Origin: Lewinellaceae bacterium
Lineage (GTDB): Bacteria > Bacteroidota > Bacteroidia > Chitinophagales > Saprospiraceae
Direction of reading: 5' to 3'
Assembly: GCA_020636155.1 (NCBI GenBank)
Contig: JACJYM010000003.1
Coordinates: forward strand, 257,819-321,818
Length of the DNA: 64,000 nucleotides
Part shown: one piece after another, positions 8,698-17,181 of the stretch
How positions within the stretch are numbered: the stretch's first letter is position 1
Layout of the letters: each line of letters starts with the position of its first letter
Notes under the pieces: generated by a model
What the model saw: only the letters and a program-made list of their open reading frames with translations
Databases searched by the model: none
Told to the model about the DNA's origin: nothing
Made by a program: the position numbers and the translations under genes

Positions 8698-8790
8698 TAA
8701 AGTTCAAAATAGTTTTCTGTCGTGTTCAAATTTATAAAGTTATTTGCTGTACTGCTCTTGGTGAAGGCTATACTGGTCTACCAGATCGAT

Positions 8791-9420
8791 TTAATTCAAA
8801 AGCCGATCAATAACTCGAGATAGTTTGTCAACGATAATTTCAGTGGCAATACTCCCGACAGGACCGCCTGAAAAATAATCTACTATAATACCTTCCTGAT
8901 CTATTACAAAAGTAGTAGGGAATCCAGTATTTCCTAGTAATTCATCCCGAAACAGTGAATATGAATCAGGGATTAATATGGCATCATAGTCCATTTTTCG
9001 ATTATTCAGAAAGTTCGACACGACTTCCTTACTCTCATTACACAGACCAAAAATCAGTACTTTTTCAGAGGGGTATTTTTTGGTAAGTTGGTTGATGCCC
9101 GGAATCTCACTCAGGCAAGGAGGACATTTTGTAAACCAAAAATTAAGAATCAACACTTTGCCTTTCAAGGAATCTGTGAGATATATCTTATTGCCAGTAT
9201 CTACGAGACGAAGACTGGGAAGAGCCTGTCCGATGAAACAATTAGCTGATTCTTTGTTTCTATTCGAATACTTGTTTCCATCATACTGACTTATGCATTC
9301 ATTGACTTGGTCTTTATAGTTGCTTTGCTGACTGTAATTAGCTATTGGCAAGAAGACGATACATACCAGAACATGTATCATCAGTTTTGGAAGGAAAAAA
9401 TATTCATAGTTTTTTCGCAT
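8791..9420 (-). CDS. TlpA-like periplasmic thioredoxin
   Basis: The AhpC/TSA-TlpA fold is recognisable from LKGKVLILNFWFTKCPPC, with the redox pair Cys99-Pro-Pro-Cys102, and the cis-proline segment GFPTTFVID. An N-terminal hydrophobic segment (residues ~10-30) is a signal peptide or anchor, giving a periplasmic disulfide reductase. A longer reading frame starts at 9444, but a promoter -7 element overlaps that codon, so I place the start at the ATG at 9420 (MRKNYEYFF, 209 residues). The signal-peptidase-like gene lies upstream on the same strand (9479-10168). Confidence 0.85.
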   Translation of the reverse strand: MRKNYEYFFLPKLMIHVLVCIVFLPIANYSQQSNYKDQVNECISQYDGNKYSNRNKESANCFIGQALPSLRLVDTGNKIYLTDSLKGKVLILNFWFTKCPPCLSEIPGINQLTKKYPSEKVLIFGLCNESKEVVSNFLNNRKMDYDAILIPDSYSLFRDELLGNTGFPTTFVIDQEGIIVDYFSGGPVGSIATEIIVDKLSRVIDRLLN

Positions 9421-9441
9421 GTAATACAATCTTTTGTAGGA

Positions 9442-9449
9442 CAAAGATA
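9442..9449 (-). promoter_or_regulatory. -7 promoter element deciding the TlpA-like start
   Basis: On the minus strand this reads TATCTTTG, the Bacteroidota -7 consensus, about 20 bp before the ATG at 9420. It overlaps the alternative upstream ATG at 9444. Confidence 0.55.
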
Positions 9450-9478
9450 ATGAAGTCTGTCAGTTGATAAAAGTGCCA

Positions 9479-10168
9479 TTATATTTTGACACCGATGATA
9501 TCCAAGCTATCTAGAAACCCAAAAATTCTTGAATCCAATGAATTCCCTCTGTTGTCCCCTAGAACAAAGTATTTTCCGGGTGGTATCTTGACAGGTCCAA
9601 AATTATTGTTAGTCCAACTAGGTTCTACTATTTCTGATACTTTATATTCTCGTATGCTTATGATGGGTGAGTCGTAAAATTTTTCCAATTTTATCTTCGC
9701 ATTCAATCTTTCATAAGCTGAACTTGTGATGGAAACAAAAATCTTACCCCCATATTGTGGTAAATCTTTTGGTAGAGATAGACCTTGTTCATTCTTATAA
9801 TTTTTAAAGTCATCCAGTGACATCAAATACAAATTCTGAGTTTCATAAGGTGGTTTAAAAATGGAATCGTTTATGTAAATGAAACCTTCTTTGATCTCTA
9901 TCATTTCATTTCCTAAGCCTACAATGCGAGAAAGGTAAGTGTATTCGGTGGGAGATTTTTCAAGTAAAATTGAATTTTTTCGAAATGCAACAATTGAGTT
10001 TCTTTCTATTTTTTTAAACGGGGTTGTCATTACTACAGTGCCTGTTGGAAAATTAGGTTCCATTGAACTAGTGCTAAATTTATATATCTCATAAAAATTT
10101 ACCAACCGACCAATAAAAATCAGAACCACTAAAATTAACCCGAGATATAATAAATAGATTGCTTTCAT
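9479..10168 (-). CDS. Signal peptidase I-like (S26) protein lacking the usual catalytic Lys
   Basis: A 229-residue protein with one N-terminal membrane segment (residues ~5-22). Box B is SSMEP, with the nucleophile expected at Ser35. Box D is YLSRIVGLGNEMIEI (residues 78-92) and box E is GDNRGNSLDSR (204-214), so the S26 fold is clear. In LepB the general base is the Lys directly before the box D Arg (KR); here that position is Ser80. The protein may use another base, act with a partner, or be inactive. It lies just upstream of the TlpA-like gene on the same strand. About 35 bp separate the two, but a promoter between them makes an operon uncertain. Confidence 0.8.
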   Translation of the reverse strand: MKAIYLLYLGLILVVLIFIGRLVNFYEIYKFSTSSMEPNFPTGTVVMTTPFKKIERNSIVAFRKNSILLEKSPTEYTYLSRIVGLGNEMIEIKEGFIYINDSIFKPPYETQNLYLMSLDDFKNYKNEQGLSLPKDLPQYGGKIFVSITSSAYERLNAKIKLEKFYDSPIISIREYKVSEIVEPSWTNNNFGPVKIPPGKYFVLGDNRGNSLDSRIFGFLDSLDIIGVKI

Positions 10169-10264
10169 TTGTAGTAATAGTGCGAAAAGTACTTATATTT
10201 TTTCTAATTGTTCTCTTGTAAGGACCAATTGGGAATATAAAATTAATTATTTTGACGAATAAAA

Positions 10265-13171
10265 TTAAAATAGCATTTCAAATATTTCTGCCGAGTCGGG
10301 ATTAGCTCCGTCTTCTCCAAACATATCCTCGACCAATTGCATTTTATGAGATTGAAGTGACATGATTTTTTCTTCGATGGTGTCCTTTGTAATAAATCTG
10401 GTGACCAGCACTTTTTGTTGTTGACCCATACGGTGAGCTCTGGCGATGGCCTGCTGCTCGATACTGGGATTCCACCAAGGGTCTAGTATGATGACATAAG
10501 GTGCCTCCGTCAGGTTGAGTCCAACCCCTCCGGCTTTGATGGAAATAAAGAATATTTGATGGTCTGATTCCTTTTTGAAATTTTCAATGGATTTTTCTCT
10601 TTTTTCCGTACTATCGCTCCCCGTTAACATAGAAAATCGGACACCTATACTGCGATAATATTGGCTAAATATTTCTAGGTGCTTGACGAATGAAGAGAAC
10701 ACCAATACTTTTTCGCCTGATTTTAAAATGGTGTTGATATACTCTATGACATCCTGTGTTTTGGTTGATAGACCCTGGTAATTTGCATCACTGAGAATGG
10801 GGTGGTTAGATAATAACCTGAGTTGTGTAAGGGCATTAAACACATGGAATTTGTATGATTTTTCTTCGCTATCCAATGCAAGAATTCTATTTCTTATAGA
10901 GGATTTGACCTTTTCGTAATACTTCGATTGCTGCTCTTCCATTTCCGAAAATATGACTTGTTCTTCCAATTCCGGTAAGTCATTCAAAACGTCTTTTCGA
11001 GTTCGACGCAGTATGAATGGATCTACCATTTTCTTTAATTCCAGGAGAGCGGATTCGTCTTTTTGCTTTTCAATAGGTGACTGGAAATGTTTTTTGAAAA
11101 ATCCAAAACTACCCAGTATTTCGGGATTGATAAATTGCATTTGCGACCATAAGTCTGAAAGTGAGTTCTCAATGGGTGTACCACTCAGGGATATTTTGTG
11201 CTTTGACTTGAGTTGGTTGACCGCATTGAATATTTTACTATCACGATTTTTAATATACTGACTTTCGTCTAATACCAGATAATTGAACTCGTGTTTTAAA
11301 AAGACATCAATATCTCGCAGCAAGATTTGATAATTGGTCAAGATGATATCCGACATGTCGAAATCTCTGATAATATCTTTCCGCCGAGTGCCGGTATACC
11401 TTCTTATAAACAAGTCAGGAGCAAATTTTTTTATCTCTTTTTCCCAATTATACACCAGTGAGGATGGCAGGACTATCAAGGCTTTCAGTCCATTATTGGC
11501 AATAGGAACTTGGTCAAATAAATTGAGTTGAATATTTTGGTGAGGAAGTTTCACCTCTCCAAGCTGCTCTTTAAAATAAAGCATTGCGGTCAGTGTTTGA
11601 ATGGTTTTACCTAGTCCCATATCGTCTGCTAGGCAAGCTCCCAATCCATTGATTTGGTGATTGATAAGCCAAAGAGCCCCATCTTTTTGGTAGGGTCTCA
11701 GTGTGGCTTTGAGAAGGGTAGGGATACTAAAATCTGTTATTGTATTGAGTGTTTTGAATTCATTTGTACCGAAATCGGTATTGTCTTCTGTCGGTTCCAA
11801 TAAGGAGTATTGGCTCTTACGAATTTTAACTTTGCCATTTTCGACTTCAGCCACGTGAGACAATGTTTCTAATTTTTCTAACCATTCTAGTGGAATGATA
11901 AAAAACCGATGGTCACCAAGTGGTACGAATCGATCATTTTTTCTGATGTATTCGAGAAGGGTAGTGAAGTAAATATTTTTATCCCCAACCACAATCGTAG
12001 CATAGATGTCGAACCAGTCCTGACTTTGATCGACTCGATGATCCAATCGAATGGAATGGTCACAGATAGCTACTTTTTTACCGTCGATGAGTGGCTCAAT
12101 AATTTCAAATTCTTGTTGAGATATAGTACGGGATACAAAATTTATTAAACCGAATTCGTCTCCCGGATGACTTTTAAACCATCGATTTGCTAAATTTTTC
12201 TCCAGACCTAGGTCTTCTAGTCTTTTTTCGTGTTTTGCTTCCAGCTCAAAATTTCTTATGGTTTTGATGAGTTGGATTTCACCATTTTCACTGATATTTA
12301 ATTTTACATGGTTTAGTTGATTTTTATTGTATCCATTAAATTTCACGTGTCCATATTGGAAATCAAGGTTTAACAAGTATTGATTATTGATAAAATCTCG
12401 GCTAAAACTCAGTTGTGGTGATGGTATGGGTTCACTTTCTATAAAATCAAATCCCGTGGCATCAATGGTGGTATTGGCGGCAAGATTGGTGACCACATCC
12501 CTGAAATATTGCGTGACCAAATGATTCGCAACAAAGATATATTCTTTGGAAAGGAAAGGTTTTAGCTTATTGGCATTGATTCCGTCAATGGGAAAGATGG
12601 TTTTTCCTAACATAATGTAACCCGGAGAGTTGGTTATTATTTTGATGTCAATGACACGGAGATCTATGCTTTTTTCATCGAGATGTAGCTTCAGCTGATA
12701 TTTGACTCCAGTTTGGGTTTTATTTAAGATGACATGCGTACCTAGAGCTTTTTCGGATATATTTAATTGAATTTCATACAGCTCTATTTTTCTTTCGATA
12801 TGATCACACAGAATCAACTGATTATGACCTATGATATGAATGAATTTGGCTAACTCGGTGTTGATTCGATGTGCAATGATTGGTTTCAACTTAGCATCTT
12901 GTAAAAGTGTCGAGAGGGGATATTTTTTGCCTTTCGCATTGTACCGAGATTCTAATGCCCCCACATTTAATTGGGATATAATATCTAATGCTTTTTTATG
13001 GGCTGTATCCTTATATGCGATGCCATATTCGTCCAATAGTGATTCTGTAGCCCTCCTTTGCATATATAGAGGCCTACCATTTGAACCGAAATTGGCGATA
13101 AAGGCCTCTGGCAGATAAATGCCAGATTCCGGTCTCAAGCTATAAACAATTCCGTATTTTGTATCTTTCAT
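10265..13171 (-). CDS. SNF2/Swi2-family DNA-dependent ATPase
   Basis: A 968-residue protein. The N-terminal ~480 residues are a family-specific, mostly beta region of unknown role. The SNF2 ATPase starts with LRPYQKDGALWL (~491) and Walker A DMGLGKT (517-523). It continues with a DESQ-type Walker B (YLVLDESQYIKN) and motif III SGTPIENSLSDLW. The helicase C domain carries AGGVGLNLTEA and the motif VI QQAIARAHRMGQQ. The order matches bacterial SNF2 helicase-like proteins, which translocate on DNA and remodel protein-DNA complexes, including RNA polymerase. No zinc-finger SWIM domain is evident. Its start lies 10 bp beyond the atp terminator. Confidence 0.93.
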   Translation of the reverse strand: MKDTKYGIVYSLRPESGIYLPEAFIANFGSNGRPLYMQRRATESLLDEYGIAYKDTAHKKALDIISQLNVGALESRYNAKGKKYPLSTLLQDAKLKPIIAHRINTELAKFIHIIGHNQLILCDHIERKIELYEIQLNISEKALGTHVILNKTQTGVKYQLKLHLDEKSIDLRVIDIKIITNSPGYIMLGKTIFPIDGINANKLKPFLSKEYIFVANHLVTQYFRDVVTNLAANTTIDATGFDFIESEPIPSPQLSFSRDFINNQYLLNLDFQYGHVKFNGYNKNQLNHVKLNISENGEIQLIKTIRNFELEAKHEKRLEDLGLEKNLANRWFKSHPGDEFGLINFVSRTISQQEFEIIEPLIDGKKVAICDHSIRLDHRVDQSQDWFDIYATIVVGDKNIYFTTLLEYIRKNDRFVPLGDHRFFIIPLEWLEKLETLSHVAEVENGKVKIRKSQYSLLEPTEDNTDFGTNEFKTLNTITDFSIPTLLKATLRPYQKDGALWLINHQINGLGACLADDMGLGKTIQTLTAMLYFKEQLGEVKLPHQNIQLNLFDQVPIANNGLKALIVLPSSLVYNWEKEIKKFAPDLFIRRYTGTRRKDIIRDFDMSDIILTNYQILLRDIDVFLKHEFNYLVLDESQYIKNRDSKIFNAVNQLKSKHKISLSGTPIENSLSDLWSQMQFINPEILGSFGFFKKHFQSPIEKQKDESALLELKKMVDPFILRRTRKDVLNDLPELEEQVIFSEMEEQQSKYYEKVKSSIRNRILALDSEEKSYKFHVFNALTQLRLLSNHPILSDANYQGLSTKTQDVIEYINTILKSGEKVLVFSSFVKHLEIFSQYYRSIGVRFSMLTGSDSTEKREKSIENFKKESDHQIFFISIKAGGVGLNLTEAPYVIILDPWWNPSIEQQAIARAHRMGQQQKVLVTRFITKDTIEEKIMSLQSHKMQLVEDMFGEDGANPDSAEIFEMLF

Positions 13172-13173
13172 AG

Positions 13174-13208
13174 AATAAAAAAGCCATAAACCGCAAAGTT
13201 TATGGCTT
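13174..13208 (-). terminator. Terminator of the atpDC unit
   Basis: An 11-bp perfect stem, AAGCCATAAAC (13181-13191) and GTTTATGGCTT (13198-13208), with a 6-nt loop. On the minus strand it is followed by a T-run at 13180-13174. It lies just downstream of atpC and ahead of the SNF2 gene. Confidence 0.8.
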
Positions 13209-13233
13209 CAATATTTTTACTAAAATTAATGTC

Positions 13234-13482
13234 CTATTCTACAACGCCTTGTACCAACAATGATACTTCATTTTTAAGTACTTCAACGAATCCTTTTTGA
13301 ATACCAAAAGTTTTCTGAACACCATTGCTTTCTATGATTCTTACTTGCCCTTCTCCCAGAGCAGAAACAATGTTAGCGTGGTTGTTGAGTATTTCGAATT
13401 GACCATTTATTCCTGGAACTTTCACAGAAGTTATATCTCCGTTAAAAATCTCCTTTCCTGGTGTCAATACAATTAAATTCAT
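13234..13482 (-). CDS. atpC: ATP synthase F1 epsilon subunit
   Basis: An 82-residue protein matching the N-terminal beta-sandwich of F1 epsilon: LTPGKEIFNGDITSVKVPG, then GQFEILNNHANIVSALGEG. The C-terminal helical hairpin of E. coli epsilon is absent. This short form is usual for Bacteroidota. It couples the gamma shaft to the c-ring in the F1Fo ATP synthase at the inner membrane. It lies 25 bp after atpD, and a terminator follows. Confidence 0.95.
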   Translation of the reverse strand: MNLIVLTPGKEIFNGDITSVKVPGINGQFEILNNHANIVSALGEGQVRIIESNGVQKTFGIQKGFVEVLKNEVSLLVQGVVE

Positions 13483-13507
13483 GTTTTAACTTTTAATATC
13501 AAAAAAA

Positions 13508-15016
13508 TTAAGCGTCTGCCAACATCTTCTTACCTGCCTCGATCACCTCGTCGATATTACCTTTAAGGTTGAAAGCGGCTTCTGGATATTGATCCATTTC
13601 ACCATCAAGAATCATATTAAATCCTTTAATCGTGTCCTCTATCGGTACCAATACTCCCGGAATACCAGTGAATTGCTCCGCAACGTGGAATGGCTGTGAC
13701 AAAAATCTTTGCACTTTTCTTGCTCTGAATACCGTCAATTTATCTTCCTCTGATAATTCTTCCATACCCAAGATGGCGATGATATCTTGCAATTCATTAT
13801 ATCTCTGAAGGATACCTTTTACCGCTTGAGCCGTTCTATAATGTTCATCACCGATAATTGCCGGATCCAAGATTCTAGAAGTAGAATCTAATGGATCTAC
13901 CGCAGGATAGATACCCAAAGCGGCGATTTTTCTACTCAATACCGTTGTGGCATCAAGGTGGGCAAATGTAGTCGCCGGAGCAGGGTCAGTCAAGTCATCC
14001 GCAGGTACATAAACCGCCTGAACAGAAGTGATTGAACCTCTTTTAGTTGAGGTAATTCTCTCTTGCATCAATCCCATCTCTGTCGCTAGGGTAGGCTGAT
14101 AACCCACCGCTGAAGGCATCCTACCTAAAAGGGCAGAAACCTCAGATCCCGCTTGCGTAAAACGGAAGATATTGTCAATAAAGAAAAGGATATCTCTTCC
14201 TCCATTAGGGTCTTTTAAATCACCATCACGATAAAATTCCGCAATTGATAAACCAGAGAGAGCCACTCTTGCTCTTGCACCTGGAGGTTCATTCATCTGA
14301 CCAAAAACGAAAGTTGCTTTTGAATCTTTCAATTTGCTATAATCTACAGACGAAAGATCCCATCCGCCTTCTTCCATGCTATGCATAAATTCTTTGCCGT
14401 AATTGATGATACCCGCCTCAAGCATCTCTCTCATCAAGTCATTTCCTTCACGAGTTCTTTCTCCAACACCAGCAAATACAGAGATACCATCGTATCCTTT
14501 GGCGATGTTGTTAATCAATTCCTGAATCAATACTGTTTTTCCAACACCGGCACCACCAAACAATCCAATCTTACCTCCCTTAGCATACGGCTCAATCAAA
14601 TCGATAACTTTAATACCTGTGTAAAGGATTTCTGTCTCAGTGGATAAGTCCTCATATCGAGGTGGTTTATTGTGAATAGGACGACTATTGTGTTCTTTAC
14701 TCACTGGAGCCAATCCATCAATTGGGTCACCTACTACATTGAATAATCTTCCTTTGATCGCTTCACCCGTTGGCATCGAGATAGGGTGTCCCATGTCGAT
14801 GACTTCCATGCCTCTGATCAAACCATCTGTAGAGTCCATTGCGATGGCTCTTACACTGTCCTCACCAAGGTGCTGTTGTACCTCTAGGACTAAATCGCCA
14901 CCTTCTCTTTTAATGATTAATTCGTTATAAATTTCAGGTAGAACTGAATTTTCACCAGTAAATGCAACGTCAACTACTGGACCGATTACTTGTTTTAGTT
15001 TACCGATATTGGCCAT
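13508..15016 (-). CDS. atpD: ATP synthase F1 beta subunit
   Basis: A 502-residue catalytic beta subunit. It carries the Walker A motif GGAGVGKTVL (around residue 155), the catalytic GERTREG motif, Walker B ILFFIDNIFRF, and the family signature PAVDPLDSTSR. Its length is normal. It forms the ATP-making catalytic sites of F1. In Bacteroidota atpD-atpC are commonly separate from the remaining atp genes, and the remaining atp genes are not in this window. Its own promoter is at about 15066-15073. Confidence 0.98.
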   Translation of the reverse strand: MANIGKLKQVIGPVVDVAFTGENSVLPEIYNELIIKREGGDLVLEVQQHLGEDSVRAIAMDSTDGLIRGMEVIDMGHPISMPTGEAIKGRLFNVVGDPIDGLAPVSKEHNSRPIHNKPPRYEDLSTETEILYTGIKVIDLIEPYAKGGKIGLFGGAGVGKTVLIQELINNIAKGYDGISVFAGVGERTREGNDLMREMLEAGIINYGKEFMHSMEEGGWDLSSVDYSKLKDSKATFVFGQMNEPPGARARVALSGLSIAEFYRDGDLKDPNGGRDILFFIDNIFRFTQAGSEVSALLGRMPSAVGYQPTLATEMGLMQERITSTKRGSITSVQAVYVPADDLTDPAPATTFAHLDATTVLSRKIAALGIYPAVDPLDSTSRILDPAIIGDEHYRTAQAVKGILQRYNELQDIIAILGMEELSEEDKLTVFRARKVQRFLSQPFHVAEQFTGIPGVLVPIEDTIKGFNMILDGEMDQYPEAAFNLKGNIDEVIEAGKKMLADA

Positions 15017-15065
15017 GATATTACTAAAATTTTATTAAATTGTTGTCTATTCTTGAAAATCGGTG

Positions 15066-15073
15066 CAAAGATA
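15066..15073 (-). promoter_or_regulatory. -7 promoter element upstream of atpD
   Basis: On the minus strand this reads TATCTTTG and is followed by GCACC, about 50 bp before the atpD ATG. I see no clear -33 TTTG partner. Confidence 0.5.
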
Positions 15074-15258
15074 GGATTATTTACTGTATTAAAGTAATGA
15101 ATATTAAAAATTAATATGTATTTCGTCCATTATTATTGGATTACAAAATTTGTTGAATTTCATTTTTTCAAATTAAACTATCAATTACATACCCTTTAAT
15201 GAGTGGAAACCGATTGTTATTTGGAAATTTAATGAATCCCTCGCTTGTGTTAAAAATG

Positions 15259-15290
15259 AAAAAAGCCCGTAATGTCTTTTTATGAGCTTT
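15259..15290 (-). terminator. Weak hairpin terminator after lpdA
   Basis: On the minus strand AAAGC pairs with GCTTT across a long loop and is followed by a T-run. It lies ~20 bp downstream of the lipoamide dehydrogenase stop. The stem is short, so confidence is low. The remaining gap to atpD (15017-15258) holds only the atpD promoter. Confidence 0.35.
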
Positions 15291-15311
15291 ACACATATTT
15301 TCAAATTTTAT

Positions 15312-16709
15312 TTACAAATGTATCACTTCATCATACGCTGCTGCCGCCGCTTCCATGATGGCTTCGCTCATAGTCGGGTGTGGATGTATGGACTTGATGA
15401 TTTCATGACCTGTCGCTTCTAATTTTTTAGCCACGACGATTTCTGCAATCATCTCGGTCACATTCAATCCAATAAAGTGAGCTCCTAGGATTTCGCCATA
15501 TTTTGCATCAAAAATGAGCTTAACGAAGCCTTCTTTTGCTCCTGCAGCACTGGCCTTTCCTGAAGCACTGAATGGAAATTTGCCAATCTTGAGTTCATAA
15601 CCCGCCTCTTTAGCTGCCTGTTCAGTAAGTCCGACACTCGCCACTTCCGGTGAGCAATAAGTACATGAAGGAATGTTATTATAATCGATTGGATGAACAT
15701 TAATTCCGGCTATCTTTTCTACACAAGTGATTCCCTCAGCACTGGCAACGTGTGCCAAAGCCGGAGTAGGGATGATATCACCGATGGCATATATGCCAGA
15801 GACATTGGTTTGGTAATAATCGTCGACCAGTACAAAACCTCTATCCGTCTTGACCCCAAGTGATTCTAATCCGATACCTTCCGTGTTAGGACTGATACCT
15901 GCAGCGGAGAGTACCACGTCACATTCGATGATGGCTTCTTTGCCATCTTTGCGACTTTTTGTATGAACTTTTATGGATTTACCTGAAGTATCTACAGATT
16001 CTACTGAGGTATTTGCCAGCACATTGATTCCTTGTTTTTTAAATACTTTTGCCAATTCTTTGGATACATCGGCATCTTCTCTCGGGAGTAATCCCTGTTC
16101 CAAAAATTCGACTATGGTTACTTCTGTTCCCAATGAGTTGTAAAAATAAGCAAACTCTACACCGATGGCTCCAGCCCCTACTACAACCATTCTTTTTGGC
16201 AATTTTTCTAGGGTGAGAGCTTTGCGGTATTCTATGATTTTTTCGCCATCGATTGGGAGATTAGGAAGTGCTTTGGCTCTTGCTCCGGTAGCTAGGATGA
16301 TGTGATCAGCACTGTATTCTGATTTTTTTCCTTGTGCATCTGTTACTACGACTTTTTTCCCTCTAGCTAAGGAAGCCGTTCCCTCGATGACTTGGATTTT
16401 ATTTTTACGCATCAAGAAACTCACCCCTTTGCTCATGCCATCTGCTACACCTCTTGAGCGACCGATAATTTTGTCAAAATCTGCCGTTCCTTTTGCATTG
16501 TCTATGCCATAATCTCCCGCATGCTGAATATAATTGTACACCTGAGCACTTTTAAGTAAGGCTTTGGTCGGGATACATCCCCAATTTAAACATATTCCTC
16601 CTAAATTTTCCTTTTCTACAACCGCGACTTTTTTGCCCAATTGGCTCGCTCTGATGGCTGCAACATATCCACCTGGTCCACTTCCTATAACGATTACGTC
16701 AAAATTCAT
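15312..16709 (-). CDS. lpdA: Dihydrolipoyl dehydrogenase (E3)
   Basis: A 465-residue FAD/NAD disulfide oxidoreductase. It has an FAD-binding GSGPGGYVAA at residues 9-18 and the redox disulfide GGICLNWGCIPT (Cys40, Cys45). An NAD-binding GAGAIGVEFA follows, then a second FAD segment with GDI. The C-terminal HPHPTMSE motif supplies the catalytic His. It reoxidises dihydrolipoamide in the pyruvate, 2-oxoglutarate or branched-chain dehydrogenase complexes or the glycine cleavage system. No E1/E2 genes adjoin it, so its complex cannot be assigned. It stands alone with its own promoter. Confidence 0.95.
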   Translation of the reverse strand: MNFDVIVIGSGPGGYVAAIRASQLGKKVAVVEKENLGGICLNWGCIPTKALLKSAQVYNYIQHAGDYGIDNAKGTADFDKIIGRSRGVADGMSKGVSFLMRKNKIQVIEGTASLARGKKVVVTDAQGKKSEYSADHIILATGARAKALPNLPIDGEKIIEYRKALTLEKLPKRMVVVGAGAIGVEFAYFYNSLGTEVTIVEFLEQGLLPREDADVSKELAKVFKKQGINVLANTSVESVDTSGKSIKVHTKSRKDGKEAIIECDVVLSAAGISPNTEGIGLESLGVKTDRGFVLVDDYYQTNVSGIYAIGDIIPTPALAHVASAEGITCVEKIAGINVHPIDYNNIPSCTYCSPEVASVGLTEQAAKEAGYELKIGKFPFSASGKASAAGAKEGFVKLIFDAKYGEILGAHFIGLNVTEMIAEIVVAKKLEATGHEIIKSIHPHPTMSEAIMEAAAAAYDEVIHL

Positions 16710-16743
16710 TTTCTGTTATTTTCTACTACAATTTTAAAAAGCG

Positions 16744-16751
16744 CAAAGATA
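16744..16751 (-). promoter_or_regulatory. -7 promoter element upstream of lpdA
   Basis: On the minus strand this reads TATCTTTG, about 35 bp before the lpdA ATG at 16709. Confidence 0.5.
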
Positions 16752-16818
16752 AAGCAAAACTTATTGCTTTGACTTAATAATAAAAGGTTAAATTGTAAAA
16801 TGTAGCTCTGAACTAGGC

Positions 16819-17169
16819 TTATGCTAGCAATTCAGAAATTTTTTCGATGGGTCTTCCTATGACTGCTTTATTATGATATACGACAATGGGTCGTTCAATC
16901 AACCTTGGATTGTCGAGCATGATTTGAATCCAGTCATCATCCGTATATTGTTTTTGAGAGTAGTTGTCCTTATAAATTTGTTCTTTTTTTCTGACGAGTT
17001 CCTCTGGTTTGATTCCGAGTTCGGTAATCACTTCTTTTAATTCCTCTTTGGTGAATGGGTCATTGAGATATAGCCTGATTTTTGGTTTTATACCCATATC
17101 TTCGATAAGACTGAGACCTTTTCTGCTGGTTCCGCAGCTCTTGTTGTGGTAAATGGTGACTTCGTTCAT
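16819..17169 (-). CDS. arsC: ArsC-family (glutaredoxin-dependent type) reductase
   Basis: A 116-residue thioredoxin-fold protein with an N-terminal nucleophile in YHNKSCGTSRK (Cys12) and the ArsC-type arginines in RLIERPIVV and IGRP. The length is typical of the plasmid R773 ArsC / YfgD class, which reduces arsenate with glutaredoxin. No arsenite pump or ArsR regulator is nearby. A general redox or YfgD/Spx-like role is equally possible. Confidence 0.82.
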   Translation of the reverse strand: MNEVTIYHNKSCGTSRKGLSLIEDMGIKPKIRLYLNDPFTKEELKEVITELGIKPEELVRKKEQIYKDNYSQKQYTDDDWIQIMLDNPRLIERPIVVYHNKAVIGRPIEKISELLA

Positions 17170-17181
17170 GTGTTATGTATT

